Positions 7,513 to 16,303 of a stretch of DNA of 64,000 bases are shown one piece after another. The DNA lies in the NCBI RefSeq assembly GCF_012931845.1, contig NZ_CP051884.1, positions 1,922,001 to 1,986,000 of the forward strand. The letters run 5' to 3'. Source of the DNA: Cellulomonas taurus (lineage in GTDB: Bacteria > Actinomycetota > Actinomycetes > Actinomycetales > Cellulomonadaceae). The position numbers were made by a program, and so were the translations under genes. Below the pieces are notes generated by a model. That model made no database searches. It saw nothing but the letters and a program-made list of their open reading frames with translations, and had not been told where the DNA came from. The first letter of the stretch is position 1. Every line of letters starts with the position of its first letter.

Positions 7513-9663
7513 TCACTCCCGTATCGCCACGCCCCACGCGTCGCAGCGCCGTGCTACCCGCACCATCAGCTCCCGCGCCTCGCTACGCGGGATCGACCGC
7601 CAGCGCGACGACAGGGTCATGCGAAAGGTGAGCCACATCCGCAGCGAGTCCGGGTCACGGTAGCGGTCGACCAGCGCGACGTCCGCTACCAGCGGCTCGA
7701 CGGCGGTGAGCCGCTCACGGAATCCCACGGCGGACAAGTCCGTCGGCAACATGACCGTGAGATCCCGCAGCGCGGCGGGATGGCTCGACTGGCGGATCAC
7801 CGACGGCCGCCGGCCCGATCCGAGGGCCGACCCGGTCGGCGAACCGTCGGGCGACGGCGAGGCGAACTCGATTTCCGCGGTGAGCGTGACGGTGCTGCCC
7901 GTCATCGCGCCCAACCGGACGCTGCCGACGTCCCTGCCTCCGGCTCGGAGCGCACGCCACTCGCCCTGGTGGTCCCGACGCAACAGCCCCCATTCCAGGT
8001 CTGGCCCATGGATCGTGCGTGCCACGAGGCCGAGCAGTCGCATCCCATCACCCGGTGCCGTCCCCTGAGCGGCGGGTGCCGGATCGACCTCCCTGACGAG
8101 TCCGAGTACCCGGCGTTCGGCACTGCCGTCGGCGGTGTAGACCGAGCCGATCTCGAACACTCCCCCGTTCCCGGCCGGCCGACCGGCTTCGACGAGCAGT
8201 CCGGGCAGCACCGAGTCCCGCACCGCCTCGCTCGTCCCGAGCAACCGGCTCGCCTCAAGCGCTTCGGCATCCGCCGGCACGACCATCGGCGTCACCAGCT
8301 CGGTCCAGCCCGCCGCCTGAAGCCTGCGGCGCACCGCACGTTCGGCGCGCGAATGGTCGGCGCGGTCACGGGTCATCTCGGCGCGGGTGGCGACTCCTGG
8401 CAATCGGCTCAGGCCGATCCTGCGCACCACCTCCTCGACCAGGGTCTCCTCGTCGACGATGTCCGCACGGGAGGCGGGGACTCGTACCGACATCCGGTCA
8501 GCACCGTCCAGCGTGACCCGGATACCCGCGGGGCGCAGCACCTGCCCCAGATCGGCGGCGGTCGGCGGCATCCCGGTGACGGCCTGGAAGCGACTCGCCG
8601 CCAGGGTCCGAGTGAGCGGCGCGACCTCAGCTCCGCCACCGTCCCAGCTGCGTTGCGGGGTGACACCCAGCCACCTGCACACTCGAATCAGCGCCCGACG
8701 ACAGTCGTCTGCTCCGGCCACGGCGCTCGGGCCCCACACCGTCACGATCCAGCTCTCGGTGTCCGCCTCGGCAGGACCGGACTCAGCGACGCTGACCCGC
8801 ACCTCCCCGTCTGCACCGGTCAGCGTGATCGCCGGGACGCCACCAGCCGACCGACGGCGATCGAACCTGAGCCCGGTCTCGAATGCCGCGGCCGCCAGAT
8901 ACTCGTCGACAGCCGACGGCCCAGGCGGGATCCCCACCGAACGGTGCCGCCGTCGGTCGTCTTCCGGCACCAGGATGTCCGGCTCCGGGCCTGCGATCAG
9001 CACAGCAGCGGCTGTGATGCCCGGGATGTCGACCACCAGGTGCCCCGGTGCGGGATCCTCCGCTCGGGGAACCGGCGTCGATCGCCCAGCGATTCCTCGG
9101 CGGACCAATTCCTCCGCCAGCTCGGCGACCCGACCTGCCACCTCGACGCCGGGCGGAAGCCGCACCGAGAGCACGTCGTCACCCCACGCCCTCGGTAGCC
9201 AGTCGCGCACCGGTGCGCCGGGAGTGCTGTCCTCCGGCAGGACCGCCAGTTCTGGTGCCCCTCCCTCGGCGAGATCGGCCTCGACACAGACCCTGCCCAC
9301 CCGCACCGCTTGCCCGCTCCCGGTGACGACGGCCCGGAAAGTGCCATAAGGCCCCTCGGTCTCACCCCCCGCGGCGCGCATGACCAAAGCGCCCGGTAGG
9401 GCGACAGCGACCTTGGTGCCGCGAGCCGGGACGTCACGCAGATCGGACGGGAGCGCCACCCGCTCGGGTGTGGGGACTGCCATCACCAACGGCTGCCCCG
9501 GCTCGCTGAGCACCTCGCCGACCACGACATCCCGGCACGCGGCCCCCACGCCGGTGACGGAGTTCACGACGACCCCCATCTCCCCCAGCACGAGGTCCAC
9601 GATCCCGACCTCGACCGGATTGTCGAGCAGCGAGTTCACCCAGCTGAGCGGGATCCGGCTCAT
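7513..9663 (-). CDS. Divergent phenylalanyl-tRNA synthetase beta-subunit-like protein
   Basis: A 716-residue PheT paralogue, about 100 residues shorter than usual actinobacterial PheT. The order follows the family: N-terminal RIPLSWVNSLL, a degraded EMAP-type tRNA-binding domain (about 40-160, lacking the HPNADRL signature), a B3/B4-like region, a B5 domain ending in VPASRADIVDEETLVEEVVR, a catalytic-like core (LPGLLVEAG, GGVFEIGSVY) and a C-terminal FDX-ACB domain (SSHPAALRDLTVMLP). It starts inside the stop of the pheS-like gene (ATGA overlap), so the two are co-translated. It sits beside a PPTase and a biosynthetic operon, so it is probably specialised rather than the housekeeping enzyme: a resistant isozyme, or an amino-acid-activating biosynthetic enzyme. 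Confidence 0.85.
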   Translation of the reverse strand: MSRIPLSWVNSLLDNPVEVGIVDLVLGEMGVVVNSVTGVGAACRDVVVGEVLSEPGQPLVMAVPTPERVALPSDLRDVPARGTKVAVALPGALVMRAAGGETEGPYGTFRAVVTGSGQAVRVGRVCVEADLAEGGAPELAVLPEDSTPGAPVRDWLPRAWGDDVLSVRLPPGVEVAGRVAELAEELVRRGIAGRSTPVPRAEDPAPGHLVVDIPGITAAAVLIAGPEPDILVPEDDRRRHRSVGIPPGPSAVDEYLAAAAFETGLRFDRRRSAGGVPAITLTGADGEVRVSVAESGPAEADTESWIVTVWGPSAVAGADDCRRALIRVCRWLGVTPQRSWDGGGAEVAPLTRTLAASRFQAVTGMPPTAADLGQVLRPAGIRVTLDGADRMSVRVPASRADIVDEETLVEEVVRRIGLSRLPGVATRAEMTRDRADHSRAERAVRRRLQAAGWTELVTPMVVPADAEALEASRLLGTSEAVRDSVLPGLLVEAGRPAGNGGVFEIGSVYTADGSAERRVLGLVREVDPAPAAQGTAPGDGMRLLGLVARTIHGPDLEWGLLRRDHQGEWRALRAGGRDVGSVRLGAMTGSTVTLTAEIEFASPSPDGSPTGSALGSGRRPSVIRQSSHPAALRDLTVMLPTDLSAVGFRERLTAVEPLVADVALVDRYRDPDSLRMWLTFRMTLSSRWRSIPRSEARELMVRVARRCDAWGVAIRE

Positions 9664-10460
9664 CGTGAGCGCCCGCCGTCCGCCGTGACGTACGGCCTGA
9701 TGTCTGCCCGTCCGTCCCGCAGGGCGAGGATGCGTTCCATCGACACCGCCAGCGACCAGGCGAGGTTGTCGGGTCCGATCCCGATCCGGTCCCGGATGCT
9801 GGCCCGGAAGATGCCACCGGACATGATCTCGAGGTAGCCCCGCCCGGCGCACAGGCCACAGCCCGCCCCACCGCAGGCGGTGCATGGCAGATCGACAGCG
9901 ATTCCCGGCGACACGTAGGGCAGTGAGCGCAGGCGCAGACGCGGTTCACTCGAGCGTCCGAGGAGCTCGTCGCCCACCGCGTGTGCCAGCGCGATGAGAT
10001 CGCCGAGGCCGGCGTCCGTGCCCACCGCAGCCGCCTCCACCTGGTGGAAGCGGGTCACGAACCGGGGGGACGGGATGGTCCGGCGGTGACAGGCACCCCC
10101 GACCGCGACCCTGACCAGACCCTGGCCCCGTGCCGCCAGTAGCGCCCTCATCACCGAGGACGTGGTGTGGCTGCGCAGCAGACGGCCGCCGGGGAGCAGC
10201 ATCGTGTGCGCAGATGTCCTGGTCGGGTGGTCGACCGGGATCTCCAGCAGGTCGAAGCTGTGCCAGACGTCATCGATCTCCGGCGTCACACGCCACCCGA
10301 ACCCGTGAGATGCCAGCAGGTCGCGAGTCTGGTCGATGAGGTCGACCACCGGATGCGGGGCTCCACTAGGGTCGTGCTGGTCGTGGCAGGCATCGGCCAT
10401 CGCCGCCCACAGCGCCGCGCGCCGATCTGATTCCTCGGCATGAGCCTGGCGCTGGTTCAT
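9660..10460 (-). CDS. Shortened phenylalanyl-tRNA synthetase alpha-subunit-like protein
   Basis: A 266-residue class II synthetase core related to PheS (usual ~350). The N-terminal coiled coil that contacts tRNA in normal PheS is almost absent. The core is intact: HPTRTSAHT and LLRSHTTSSVMRALL (motif 1 region), RFHQVEA at 137-143 (motif 2), SMERI at 240-244 (motif 3). The pocket loop FPFTEPS of normal PheS reads LPYVSPG (180-186), so both Phe residues that pack on the substrate (F258/F260 in Thermus) are changed. Cys193, 196, 201 and 204 form a C-x2-C-x4-C-x2-C zinc-type knuckle absent from the mycobacterial PheS I recall. The substrate may therefore not be phenylalanine. The ATG at 10460 begins at the shortened N-terminus. 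Confidence 0.87.
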   Translation of the reverse strand: MNQRQAHAEESDRRAALWAAMADACHDQHDPSGAPHPVVDLIDQTRDLLASHGFGWRVTPEIDDVWHSFDLLEIPVDHPTRTSAHTMLLPGGRLLRSHTTSSVMRALLAARGQGLVRVAVGGACHRRTIPSPRFVTRFHQVEAAAVGTDAGLGDLIALAHAVGDELLGRSSEPRLRLRSLPYVSPGIAVDLPCTACGGAGCGLCAGRGYLEIMSGGIFRASIRDRIGIGPDNLAWSLAVSMERILALRDGRADIRPYVTADGGRSR

Positions 10461-10493
10461 CGTGTGGCACTCGCAGACGACGGAGGGGTGAGG

Positions 10494-11252
10494 GTGATCG
10501 GGGCCCGAGGACACGACGTGGGCACGCATGGCGAGTCGGCCCTCGCGACGGCGCTCGGTCTGCCGGTCGTGATCCGGTCGACCGTCGACATCGGCCGGTG
10601 CTGGCCGCTGTTCCCGGCTGAGGAGGCGACGGTCGCGGGATCGGCACCACAACGGCGTGCGCAGTTCGCCGCCGCGCGGGCCTGTGCGCGCGCGGCGATG
10701 CGAGACCTCATGATCGAGCCCGCGGCCATCCTCCCCGTGGGAGGCACGGGCCCGATGTGGCGCACCCGCGCGCCACGGTGGCCGCACGGCGTGGTCGGCA
10801 GTCTCACCCACACTGCCGGCTTCGCGGCGGCCGCGCTCGGGCGCAGCGAGCACGTGGGGTCGGTCGGCCTGGACGTCGAGCCTGACCTGGCGCTGCCGCA
10901 CGGAGTGTGGGACAGCGTGCATGTCGACGGCGAGGACCGATGTGTGGCGGATCTTGCCCAGGGCGACGCGACCATCGCTGGGGACCGGCTGGTGTTCAGC
11001 GCGAAGGAGGCGGTGTTCAAGGCCTGGTTCCCCTTGACCGGACGGTGGCTGGGCTTCGACGACTGCCAGGTGGATCTGCGGCCCGACGGCACCTTCTGCT
11101 GCGGGCCGACCGGGGACGCCGACCCGTCCCACCGCCTGCTGGAGGCAGTCATCGGGCGGTGGCGGGTCACCAGCCGCGGTGGCACCCGCCATCTGCTCAC
11201 GGCGGCCGCGGTGCCTGCGTGCATCGCGCCGGTCACGGCGAGAACTCCTTGA
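10494..11252 (+). CDS. 4'-phosphopantetheinyl transferase (Sfp/EntD type)
   Basis: Transfers phosphopantetheine from CoA to the serine of carrier proteins. Family signatures are SLTHTAGFAAAALGR, GLDVEP (Mg/CoA site) and FSAKEAVFKAWFPLTGRWLGF. It is the natural activator of the PCP and the two ACPs of the adjacent operon. The frame is open from an ATG at 10440, but that would overlap the divergent pheS-like start; the GTG at 10494 follows GGAGG at 7 bp and avoids the overlap, so the start is uncertain. Its 3' end overlaps the convergent P-loop kinase gene by 20 bp. Confidence 0.88.
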   Translation: MIGARGHDVGTHGESALATALGLPVVIRSTVDIGRCWPLFPAEEATVAGSAPQRRAQFAAARACARAAMRDLMIEPAAILPVGGTGPMWRTRAPRWPHGVVGSLTHTAGFAAAALGRSEHVGSVGLDVEPDLALPHGVWDSVHVDGEDRCVADLAQGDATIAGDRLVFSAKEAVFKAWFPLTGRWLGFDDCQVDLRPDGTFCCGPTGDADPSHRLLEAVIGRWRVTSRGGTRHLLTAAAVPACIAPVTARTP

Positions 11253-11730
11253 CCGGTCCCTCGTCCGGAGTCGGAACCTCGAATCCGTCCACGTACTGCC
11301 GCATCAGCTCCCCGGGGACCTGGACGTCGTTGGGTCCGCGATCCCCTCGCAGATCCAGTCGGCGCCGAAGCTCATCCCGGTCCGAACGCAGGTAGTACAC
11401 CACCGGCACGATGCCGAGCGGGGCGAACAACGCTCGGATCCGGTCCCGGGACCGCCGCGACCAGAATGAGGTGTCGATGACCACCGGGACACCGGCGGCA
11501 GCTGCTGCCAGAGCGTCGGCGTCGATGCCACGGTGGATCCTCTCGGCCACATCCTGATCGACCGGGTGCCGACGGAACCCCGCGTCCCAGGCCCGCTCGT
11601 CGAACGAGAACCGCCGGTAGCCCCGCTCCTGGAGGCGCAGTGACATCGTCGTCTTCCCTGAACCTGCCAGACCGCACATCATCACCACCCGATCGACGGT
11701 GTCATCCGGCAGCGGGTCGACGCCGTTCAA
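11233..11730 (-). CDS. Small P-loop (AAA_33-type) kinase
   Basis: A 165-residue nucleotide-binding protein with an early Walker A (GLAGSGKTT) followed by FSFDERAWDAG, VVIDTSFWSRRSRDRIR and a lid-like Arg-rich segment (DELRRRLDLRG). This pattern is shared by small-molecule kinases of the zeta-toxin/chloramphenicol-phosphotransferase/polynucleotide-kinase group. The TTG at 11730 overlaps the upstream permease stop and has GGAG 7 nt before it; GTG/ATG codons at 11679-11688 are alternatives. It is the last gene of the 20-gene operon. Phosphorylation of the product, for self-protection or maturation, is plausible but inferred. Confidence 0.75.
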   Translation of the reverse strand: MNGVDPLPDDTVDRVVMMCGLAGSGKTTMSLRLQERGYRRFSFDERAWDAGFRRHPVDQDVAERIHRGIDADALAAAAAGVPVVIDTSFWSRRSRDRIRALFAPLGIVPVVYYLRSDRDELRRRLDLRGDRGPNDVQVPGELMRQYVDGFEVPTPDEGPVKEFSP

Positions 11731-12518
11731 CTCATCGCTCCGGTGTAGCGGCCGAGTTCGCGTCGCCAGAGCACGACCACTATCAGCACCACGACCGCTG
11801 TCAGGGCGAGCGCGACCACTGCCATCCACGGGGACGCCATACCGAACATGACCTCCGCCGGGACGGTCGTGATGAAAGCCACCGGAAGCACCCAGGTCAG
11901 CACGGTGCGGAACAGCGGCCCGTACAGCGATGTCGGGACGCGGCCGAGGTTCAGCGCCGCGTGCAGCACGAACGAGGCATCCCACTGCACCTGGGACAGC
12001 ACCTTGTACGAGGTGATCACCCCCAGCGCCCACAGCAGCACCAGCCCGCAGAGGACGGCGATCACCGAGGCGACAGCAGCCGCGGGGGTCGGCGGTCCGC
12101 CACCGAGCGCGACAGCGGTGACAGCGAGTCCGGCCGCGAGGAGCAGCTTCGGCAAGTCCTGGACGCCGAGCACCCGCAGCGAGCAGTAGATCAGCGAGTT
12201 GACCGGCTTGAGCAGCACGGCGTCCAGCGACCCGGTGCGCACCTGCTCCGGCCACTGCCCGATGTTCGGCATGATCACGATCCACATCACCGCATCCATC
12301 AGGTACCAGATGGAGAGCAGGTACAACAGCTGCGGCAACCCCCATCCCCCGGCGTCCGCCGCGCGCAGCGAGACCACCACGGACGGCACCGAGGAGACGC
12401 CCAGCCACACGATGGACACCAGGGTTCCCGTCAGCATGTCCCCGCGATATTCGGCGGCACCGGCAGCGGTCGCCCGCCAACTCGCCCACAGCACCCGGCC
12501 CGTGCGCCCGCCGATCAC
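11727..12518 (-). CDS. ABC-2 family exporter permease (second subunit)
   Basis: A 263-residue permease with six hydrophobic segments, resembling the DUF990/ABC-2 subunit of the COG4586/COG4587/COG3694 transporters (WPEQVRTGSLDAVLLKPVNSL is the typical loop). The GTG start overlaps the preceding stop (GTGA). With the next two genes it forms a complete exporter of one ATPase and two different permeases, presumably for the product of this operon. Confidence 0.87.
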   Translation of the reverse strand: MIGGRTGRVLWASWRATAAGAAEYRGDMLTGTLVSIVWLGVSSVPSVVVSLRAADAGGWGLPQLLYLLSIWYLMDAVMWIVIMPNIGQWPEQVRTGSLDAVLLKPVNSLIYCSLRVLGVQDLPKLLLAAGLAVTAVALGGGPPTPAAAVASVIAVLCGLVLLWALGVITSYKVLSQVQWDASFVLHAALNLGRVPTSLYGPLFRTVLTWVLPVAFITTVPAEVMFGMASPWMAVVALALTAVVVLIVVVLWRRELGRYTGAMS

Positions 12519-13303
12519 GTTCCCACCGCCTCGTACCGACGCAGCGCGCGGCGCCACACGACCCGGAGCAGCAGATGCAGGCCGACCACCCACACCGCAG
12601 CTTCCGCGATGGTGCCGAACGCCGACACATCGCCGATTCCCGCGAGCATTTGCGCGGGAGCTCCCTGGGCGAACCAGAACGGCTGGTGCACCAGGACCGT
12701 CGGCAGGGGCTGCGGCAGCAGGACGACCGGGGCGACCATGCCGCCGAGCACCCATTCCAGACCGACGACCAGGCCCATCACCCCATCGGCTTTGGTCAAC
12801 CAGAAGGCCACGGTGGCGACGATGGTCGCGACGTACGCGACGGCCACCGCACCGAGCACCGCGACCACGACGGCCGTCACCCACACCGAGACCCCGCCCC
12901 TGACCACGCCGCCACCCAGGATGACGATCAGCGGCACGGCGACGATGACCACCGGCAGCCGGAACACATTGGTGGCGGCGCTCTCCAGCACGGGAACCAC
13001 CGTGGGCGGCATCGGCCGCATCAGCATCACCGACAGCTGCCCGTTGTGGATCCGGCTCGACATCGCAAACACCACGTTGCCGGTCAGGCTCAGGTTGGAC
13101 AGGGCGAGCAGCACCCCGAAATAGGTCGTGAACTGGGCCTGGTCGATGCCGTCGACCGGGTTGTCGGCCGCAGCGCCCCGCCACAACGCCATGAATGCCA
13201 ACGGGACCACCCACCCGAGCGCGCCGAGCACGATCTGCGCGCGATAGGTGCTGCGGGCTTGCAGTTCCACCCGGAACAGTCCGAACATCCCGGCGAGGTT
13301 CAC
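12515..13303 (-). CDS. ABC-2 family exporter permease (first subunit)
   Basis: A 262-residue permease with six predicted spans (for example LGALGWVVPLAFMALW and VSVWVTAVVVAVLGAVAVAY) and the family loop IHNGQLSVMLMRPMPP. Its GTG start overlaps the stop of the ATPase gene (GTGA), so the stoichiometry of the transporter is probably set by translational coupling. It pairs with the permease just downstream. Confidence 0.87.
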   Translation of the reverse strand: MNLAGMFGLFRVELQARSTYRAQIVLGALGWVVPLAFMALWRGAAADNPVDGIDQAQFTTYFGVLLALSNLSLTGNVVFAMSSRIHNGQLSVMLMRPMPPTVVPVLESAATNVFRLPVVIVAVPLIVILGGGVVRGGVSVWVTAVVVAVLGAVAVAYVATIVATVAFWLTKADGVMGLVVGLEWVLGGMVAPVVLLPQPLPTVLVHQPFWFAQGAPAQMLAGIGDVSAFGTIAEAAVWVVGLHLLLRVVWRRALRRYEAVGT

Positions 13304-14289
13304 GGTCGGCCGCCGTGGTACAGCCGGGTGAGCGCGTCCTCGAGTGGCTGCTCGGCGACGTCGACATCCTCCACCGCCACCCAGCGCTCCACCGTGTCGA
13401 CCGCGCGGCCGATCGCGCCCGGTGCCGCCTCGAGCACGATCTGCGACCGGGAGACCTCCACCACCGTGACGCCCGTGAGCGCGCCGAGCTCGGCGACCTG
13501 ACCGTCGGTCAACGGCTGCACGAAGCGCACCCGCACCCGTTTGTCCCGACCCGCCGTGGCACGGATCTCCGCCAATGAGCCGGAGAAGGTCAATCGTCCG
13601 TCGCTGATCGTGAGCACCCGCCCGCACAGCACCTCGATGTCCCGGAGGTAGTGGGAGGTGAGCAGCACCGACGCCTGCGTCTGGGCGACGTACTCGGCGA
13701 TGAAGGTCCGAATCTGCTGCTGTGCCTCGAAGTCCAGCCCCAGGGTCGGCTCGTCCAGCAGCACCACCGCAGGACGGTGCAGCAACGCCGCGGCGAACTC
13801 GCACCGCATCCGCTGGCCCAGGCTCAACCGTCGGGCCTGTTGCATGACATAGGGACCGAGTCCCAGCATCTCGACCAACTGATCGCGGGTGTCGGCGAAC
13901 TCCTGTTTGCCGAGCCGGTAGATCACCCGGTGCAGGTCGAATGACTCCCACACCGGCAGATCGACGTGCAGCTGCCAGCGCTGACCCATCACGAACCCGA
14001 TCCGCCGCAGAAACTCGGAGTCGCGGGCGGCAGGGTCGTAGCCGAGGACCCTCACCCGCCCGGAGGTGGTGGTCAGCAACCCAGCGATGCACTTGAGAGT
14101 GGTGGTCTTCCCGGCTCCGTTGGGTCCGAGGAAGCCGACGATCTCACCCGCTCCCACCCGGAATCCGATGTCGTCGACGGCGGTGATGGTGCGCGACTCC
14201 CGGTGCACCACCGACCGCAGTGCGCCGCGCAGGCCGGGCGGGCGGACGGTGATGTCGAAGGTGCGGACAAGATGGTCGACCTCGATCAT
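13300..14289 (-). CDS. ABC exporter ATP-binding protein
   Basis: A 329-residue ATPase with Walker A GPNGAGKTT, signature LSLGQRMR, Walker B VVLLDEPTLGLD and H-loop LTSHYLRDIE. The insertion before the core beta strand (RPPGLRGALRSVVHRESRTI) is characteristic of the COG4586 type. It drives the two permeases encoded immediately downstream, probably exporting the cluster's product and so also giving self-protection. The ATG overlaps the preceding stop (ATGA). Confidence 0.93.
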   Translation of the reverse strand: MIEVDHLVRTFDITVRPPGLRGALRSVVHRESRTITAVDDIGFRVGAGEIVGFLGPNGAGKTTTLKCIAGLLTTTSGRVRVLGYDPAARDSEFLRRIGFVMGQRWQLHVDLPVWESFDLHRVIYRLGKQEFADTRDQLVEMLGLGPYVMQQARRLSLGQRMRCEFAAALLHRPAVVLLDEPTLGLDFEAQQQIRTFIAEYVAQTQASVLLTSHYLRDIEVLCGRVLTISDGRLTFSGSLAEIRATAGRDKRVRVRFVQPLTDGQVAELGALTGVTVVEVSRSQIVLEAAPGAIGRAVDTVERWVAVEDVDVAEQPLEDALTRLYHGGRP

Positions 14290-15272
14290 GCGGCAGCTCC
14301 TCGCAAGGCACCGACGAATGCCCCCACCAGGTCGCGCTCGTCGGCAGCGATCTGCTCGATCAGCACCGGTGCGTCATCGATCTGCGCGCGGTCGCCGGTC
14401 ATCAGGACGGTGCGCAGCGTCCATGCCAGCCGCTCGATCCGGCGCAGCCCGGGCATCAGGTCCGCGACGTCGACACCCGCCCGCAGACAGTGGTCGGCGC
14501 GTTCCAGCATCACGTGCTTGTGCTCCCACAGCACCTGGGCGTCGATCACGCTCATGGTGGTTCCCTGCGCCGATCCTCTGAGCCGTTCGATCAGATAGGG
14601 GTACGCCTGAGCACCCCAGATCCGGTCCATCGGTTCGGCGGTTGCCTGGAATCGAGCGGACGTGTCGGCACCCGTCAGGTACTCCTCGAGCGAGTCGGCG
14701 ATGAATCCGTGGTCCAGGCGGTAGTGACCGGACGGGCGCGGCCGGTACAACACGATTCCGGTGTCGTAGAAGGGCTGATCCCCGAGGTACTCGTACGCGT
14801 CCCGGAGCAGATCCTGGGGAATGGTCGTCGCCGCGAACTGCTGACGCTCGTCGTAGCCCAGGAGGTCGAAGTCGCCGGCGCTGTCGTCGCACCCGAAGAT
14901 CAGCAGGTCGTGCGGGTAGTCGGTGTCGTCCAGGTGCGCGAGTCGGTGCGGCACGTACCGCTCATTCACGGTGAGGTAGACGTACCACCCGTCAGCCAGG
15001 GCGTCCCTGGCGACCGAGACGATGTCGTCACCGCGGCGTGCCAGCCACTGCCGGGTCAGGCGTTGGGTGTCCCACCACGGCGACCGGGTGTGGTCGTCGA
15101 AGTAGAAGCAGAACGGCACCGGTGAGCCGGGGTCGGGGTCGAGGGCGAGTTGGATGTAGTTGCTGAACACCCAGTCATCGCTGGCGGGTACCTGCTCGCA
15201 CACCATCAAGGGGAACGCATAGAACTGGTAGGCGTAGGCCCGCGGCCTGCGCATCGGCAGCCGCATCCTCAT
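14286..15272 (-). CDS. Unrecognised cluster protein, faint BtrH/C39-like pattern
   Basis: A 328-residue soluble protein that I cannot place firmly. The first 130 residues have Cys25 in PLMVCEQ, then WYVYLTVNERYVPH, then YPHDLLIFGCDD (His121, Asp129/130), followed by an aromatic YDERQQFA segment. The order Cys, 'V-x-x-D/E-x-Y-x-P', 'H-x-x-x-(I/V)-x-G-x-D' recalls BtrH-like proteins of the C39 peptidase fold, where BtrH transfers an acyl chain from a carrier protein. The C-terminal half is helical. It lies between the tailoring genes and the exporter genes, with ATGA overlaps on both sides. Because the cluster lacks a thioesterase, a role in chain release is an attractive but unproven idea. Confidence 0.6.
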   Translation of the reverse strand: MRMRLPMRRPRAYAYQFYAFPLMVCEQVPASDDWVFSNYIQLALDPDPGSPVPFCFYFDDHTRSPWWDTQRLTRQWLARRGDDIVSVARDALADGWYVYLTVNERYVPHRLAHLDDTDYPHDLLIFGCDDSAGDFDLLGYDERQQFAATTIPQDLLRDAYEYLGDQPFYDTGIVLYRPRPSGHYRLDHGFIADSLEEYLTGADTSARFQATAEPMDRIWGAQAYPYLIERLRGSAQGTTMSVIDAQVLWEHKHVMLERADHCLRAGVDVADLMPGLRRIERLAWTLRTVLMTGDRAQIDDAPVLIEQIAADERDLVGAFVGALRGAAA

Positions 15273-16288
15273 GGCCGCTCCCCCTGCCGGTAGAGCTCGG
15301 TGATCGTCGCCAGGGTCCCCAACGCGTCGAGCGGGGCGAACATCATGGCGCGGTGCTCGCTCACCGCCGCGCAGAAGTCGGCGATCTGTCGACGGTGCGA
15401 GACCCCGTAGTAGGCGAGGCCGGGTGGGTCTTCCTGGACGCCTCGGGCCTGCTCCGCGCTCGCCCGCTCGCACAGCGCGGGCGATCCGTGCCAGTCGTGC
15501 AGTCGGCCCGGGTGATCGAGGTCGAAGCTGACCGACCCCTCGGTGCCGACGATCTCGATCCGGGTGCGCCACTGCGCGGCACTCGCCACGGTGATCCCGA
15601 GCAGCACGGGTGCGCCGGCCGACGTGGTCAGCAGTCCGCACAACGTGTCCTCGGTCTCGATCACGTCCGCGAGCGCCACGGTGCGCGACACCGCACGTTC
15701 CACCTCGAGGTCGCCGCACAGCCAGCGCAGGACGTCCAGGCAGTGGTACCCCTGGTTGATCAGTGCCGAACCGCCCTCCCCCGCACGCCGTCCGCGCCAG
15801 GTCGACTCGCTGTAGTAGTCCGGCGACCTGTGCGCCTGAAGCGTGGCGGTCGCATAGACGACCGTGCCGAGCAACCCTTCGTCCAACCAGGACCTGACGG
15901 CCGCCACCACCGGGTCGTAGCGGTGCTGCGACACCACCGTGAGGGTGAGGTCCTGGGTGGCGGCGTACCGCGCGAGGTCGCGGGAACGCTCCGGGTCCAG
16001 CCCGAAGGGCTTCTCCACGATCACATGCTTGCCCGCGCGCAGCGCCGCCTCCACCAGATCCGCGTGCGCGTGGTGTCCGACAGCGACCGACACGCTGGTG
16101 ATGTCGTCATCGGCGAGCACGTCCTCGGCGCGGTCGGTCCAGGCGGGCACTGCGTATTCGGCCGCGAAGGCTGCCGCCCGGGGCTTCTCGTCGCAGACCA
16201 GAGCGACTTCCCAGCCGTCCACCGCGGCGAAAGCGTCGATGTGGTTGGGGGCGACTCGCCCGCAACCGATGATCGCGTGTCTCAGCAT
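15269..16288 (-). CDS. Gfo/Idh/MocA-family NAD(P)-dependent oxidoreductase
   Basis: A 339-residue dehydrogenase with the N-terminal Rossmann motif (AIIGCGRVAPNHIDAF), the family-specific VIVEKPFG containing the catalytic Lys, and GGSALINQGYHCLDVLRWLCG in the C-terminal sheet domain. Members oxidise or reduce a hydroxyl/keto group on sugars or cyclitols. With the transketolase and glycosyltransferase it suggests a sugar-like or polyol unit in the product. It is separated from the upstream SDR gene by 15 bp, one of only two gaps in the operon. Confidence 0.9.
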   Translation of the reverse strand: MLRHAIIGCGRVAPNHIDAFAAVDGWEVALVCDEKPRAAAFAAEYAVPAWTDRAEDVLADDDITSVSVAVGHHAHADLVEAALRAGKHVIVEKPFGLDPERSRDLARYAATQDLTLTVVSQHRYDPVVAAVRSWLDEGLLGTVVYATATLQAHRSPDYYSESTWRGRRAGEGGSALINQGYHCLDVLRWLCGDLEVERAVSRTVALADVIETEDTLCGLLTTSAGAPVLLGITVASAAQWRTRIEIVGTEGSVSFDLDHPGRLHDWHGSPALCERASAEQARGVQEDPPGLAYYGVSHRRQIADFCAAVSEHRAMMFAPLDALGTLATITELYRQGERP

Positions 16289-16303
16289 GTCGTCGTCCCC
16301 ATG

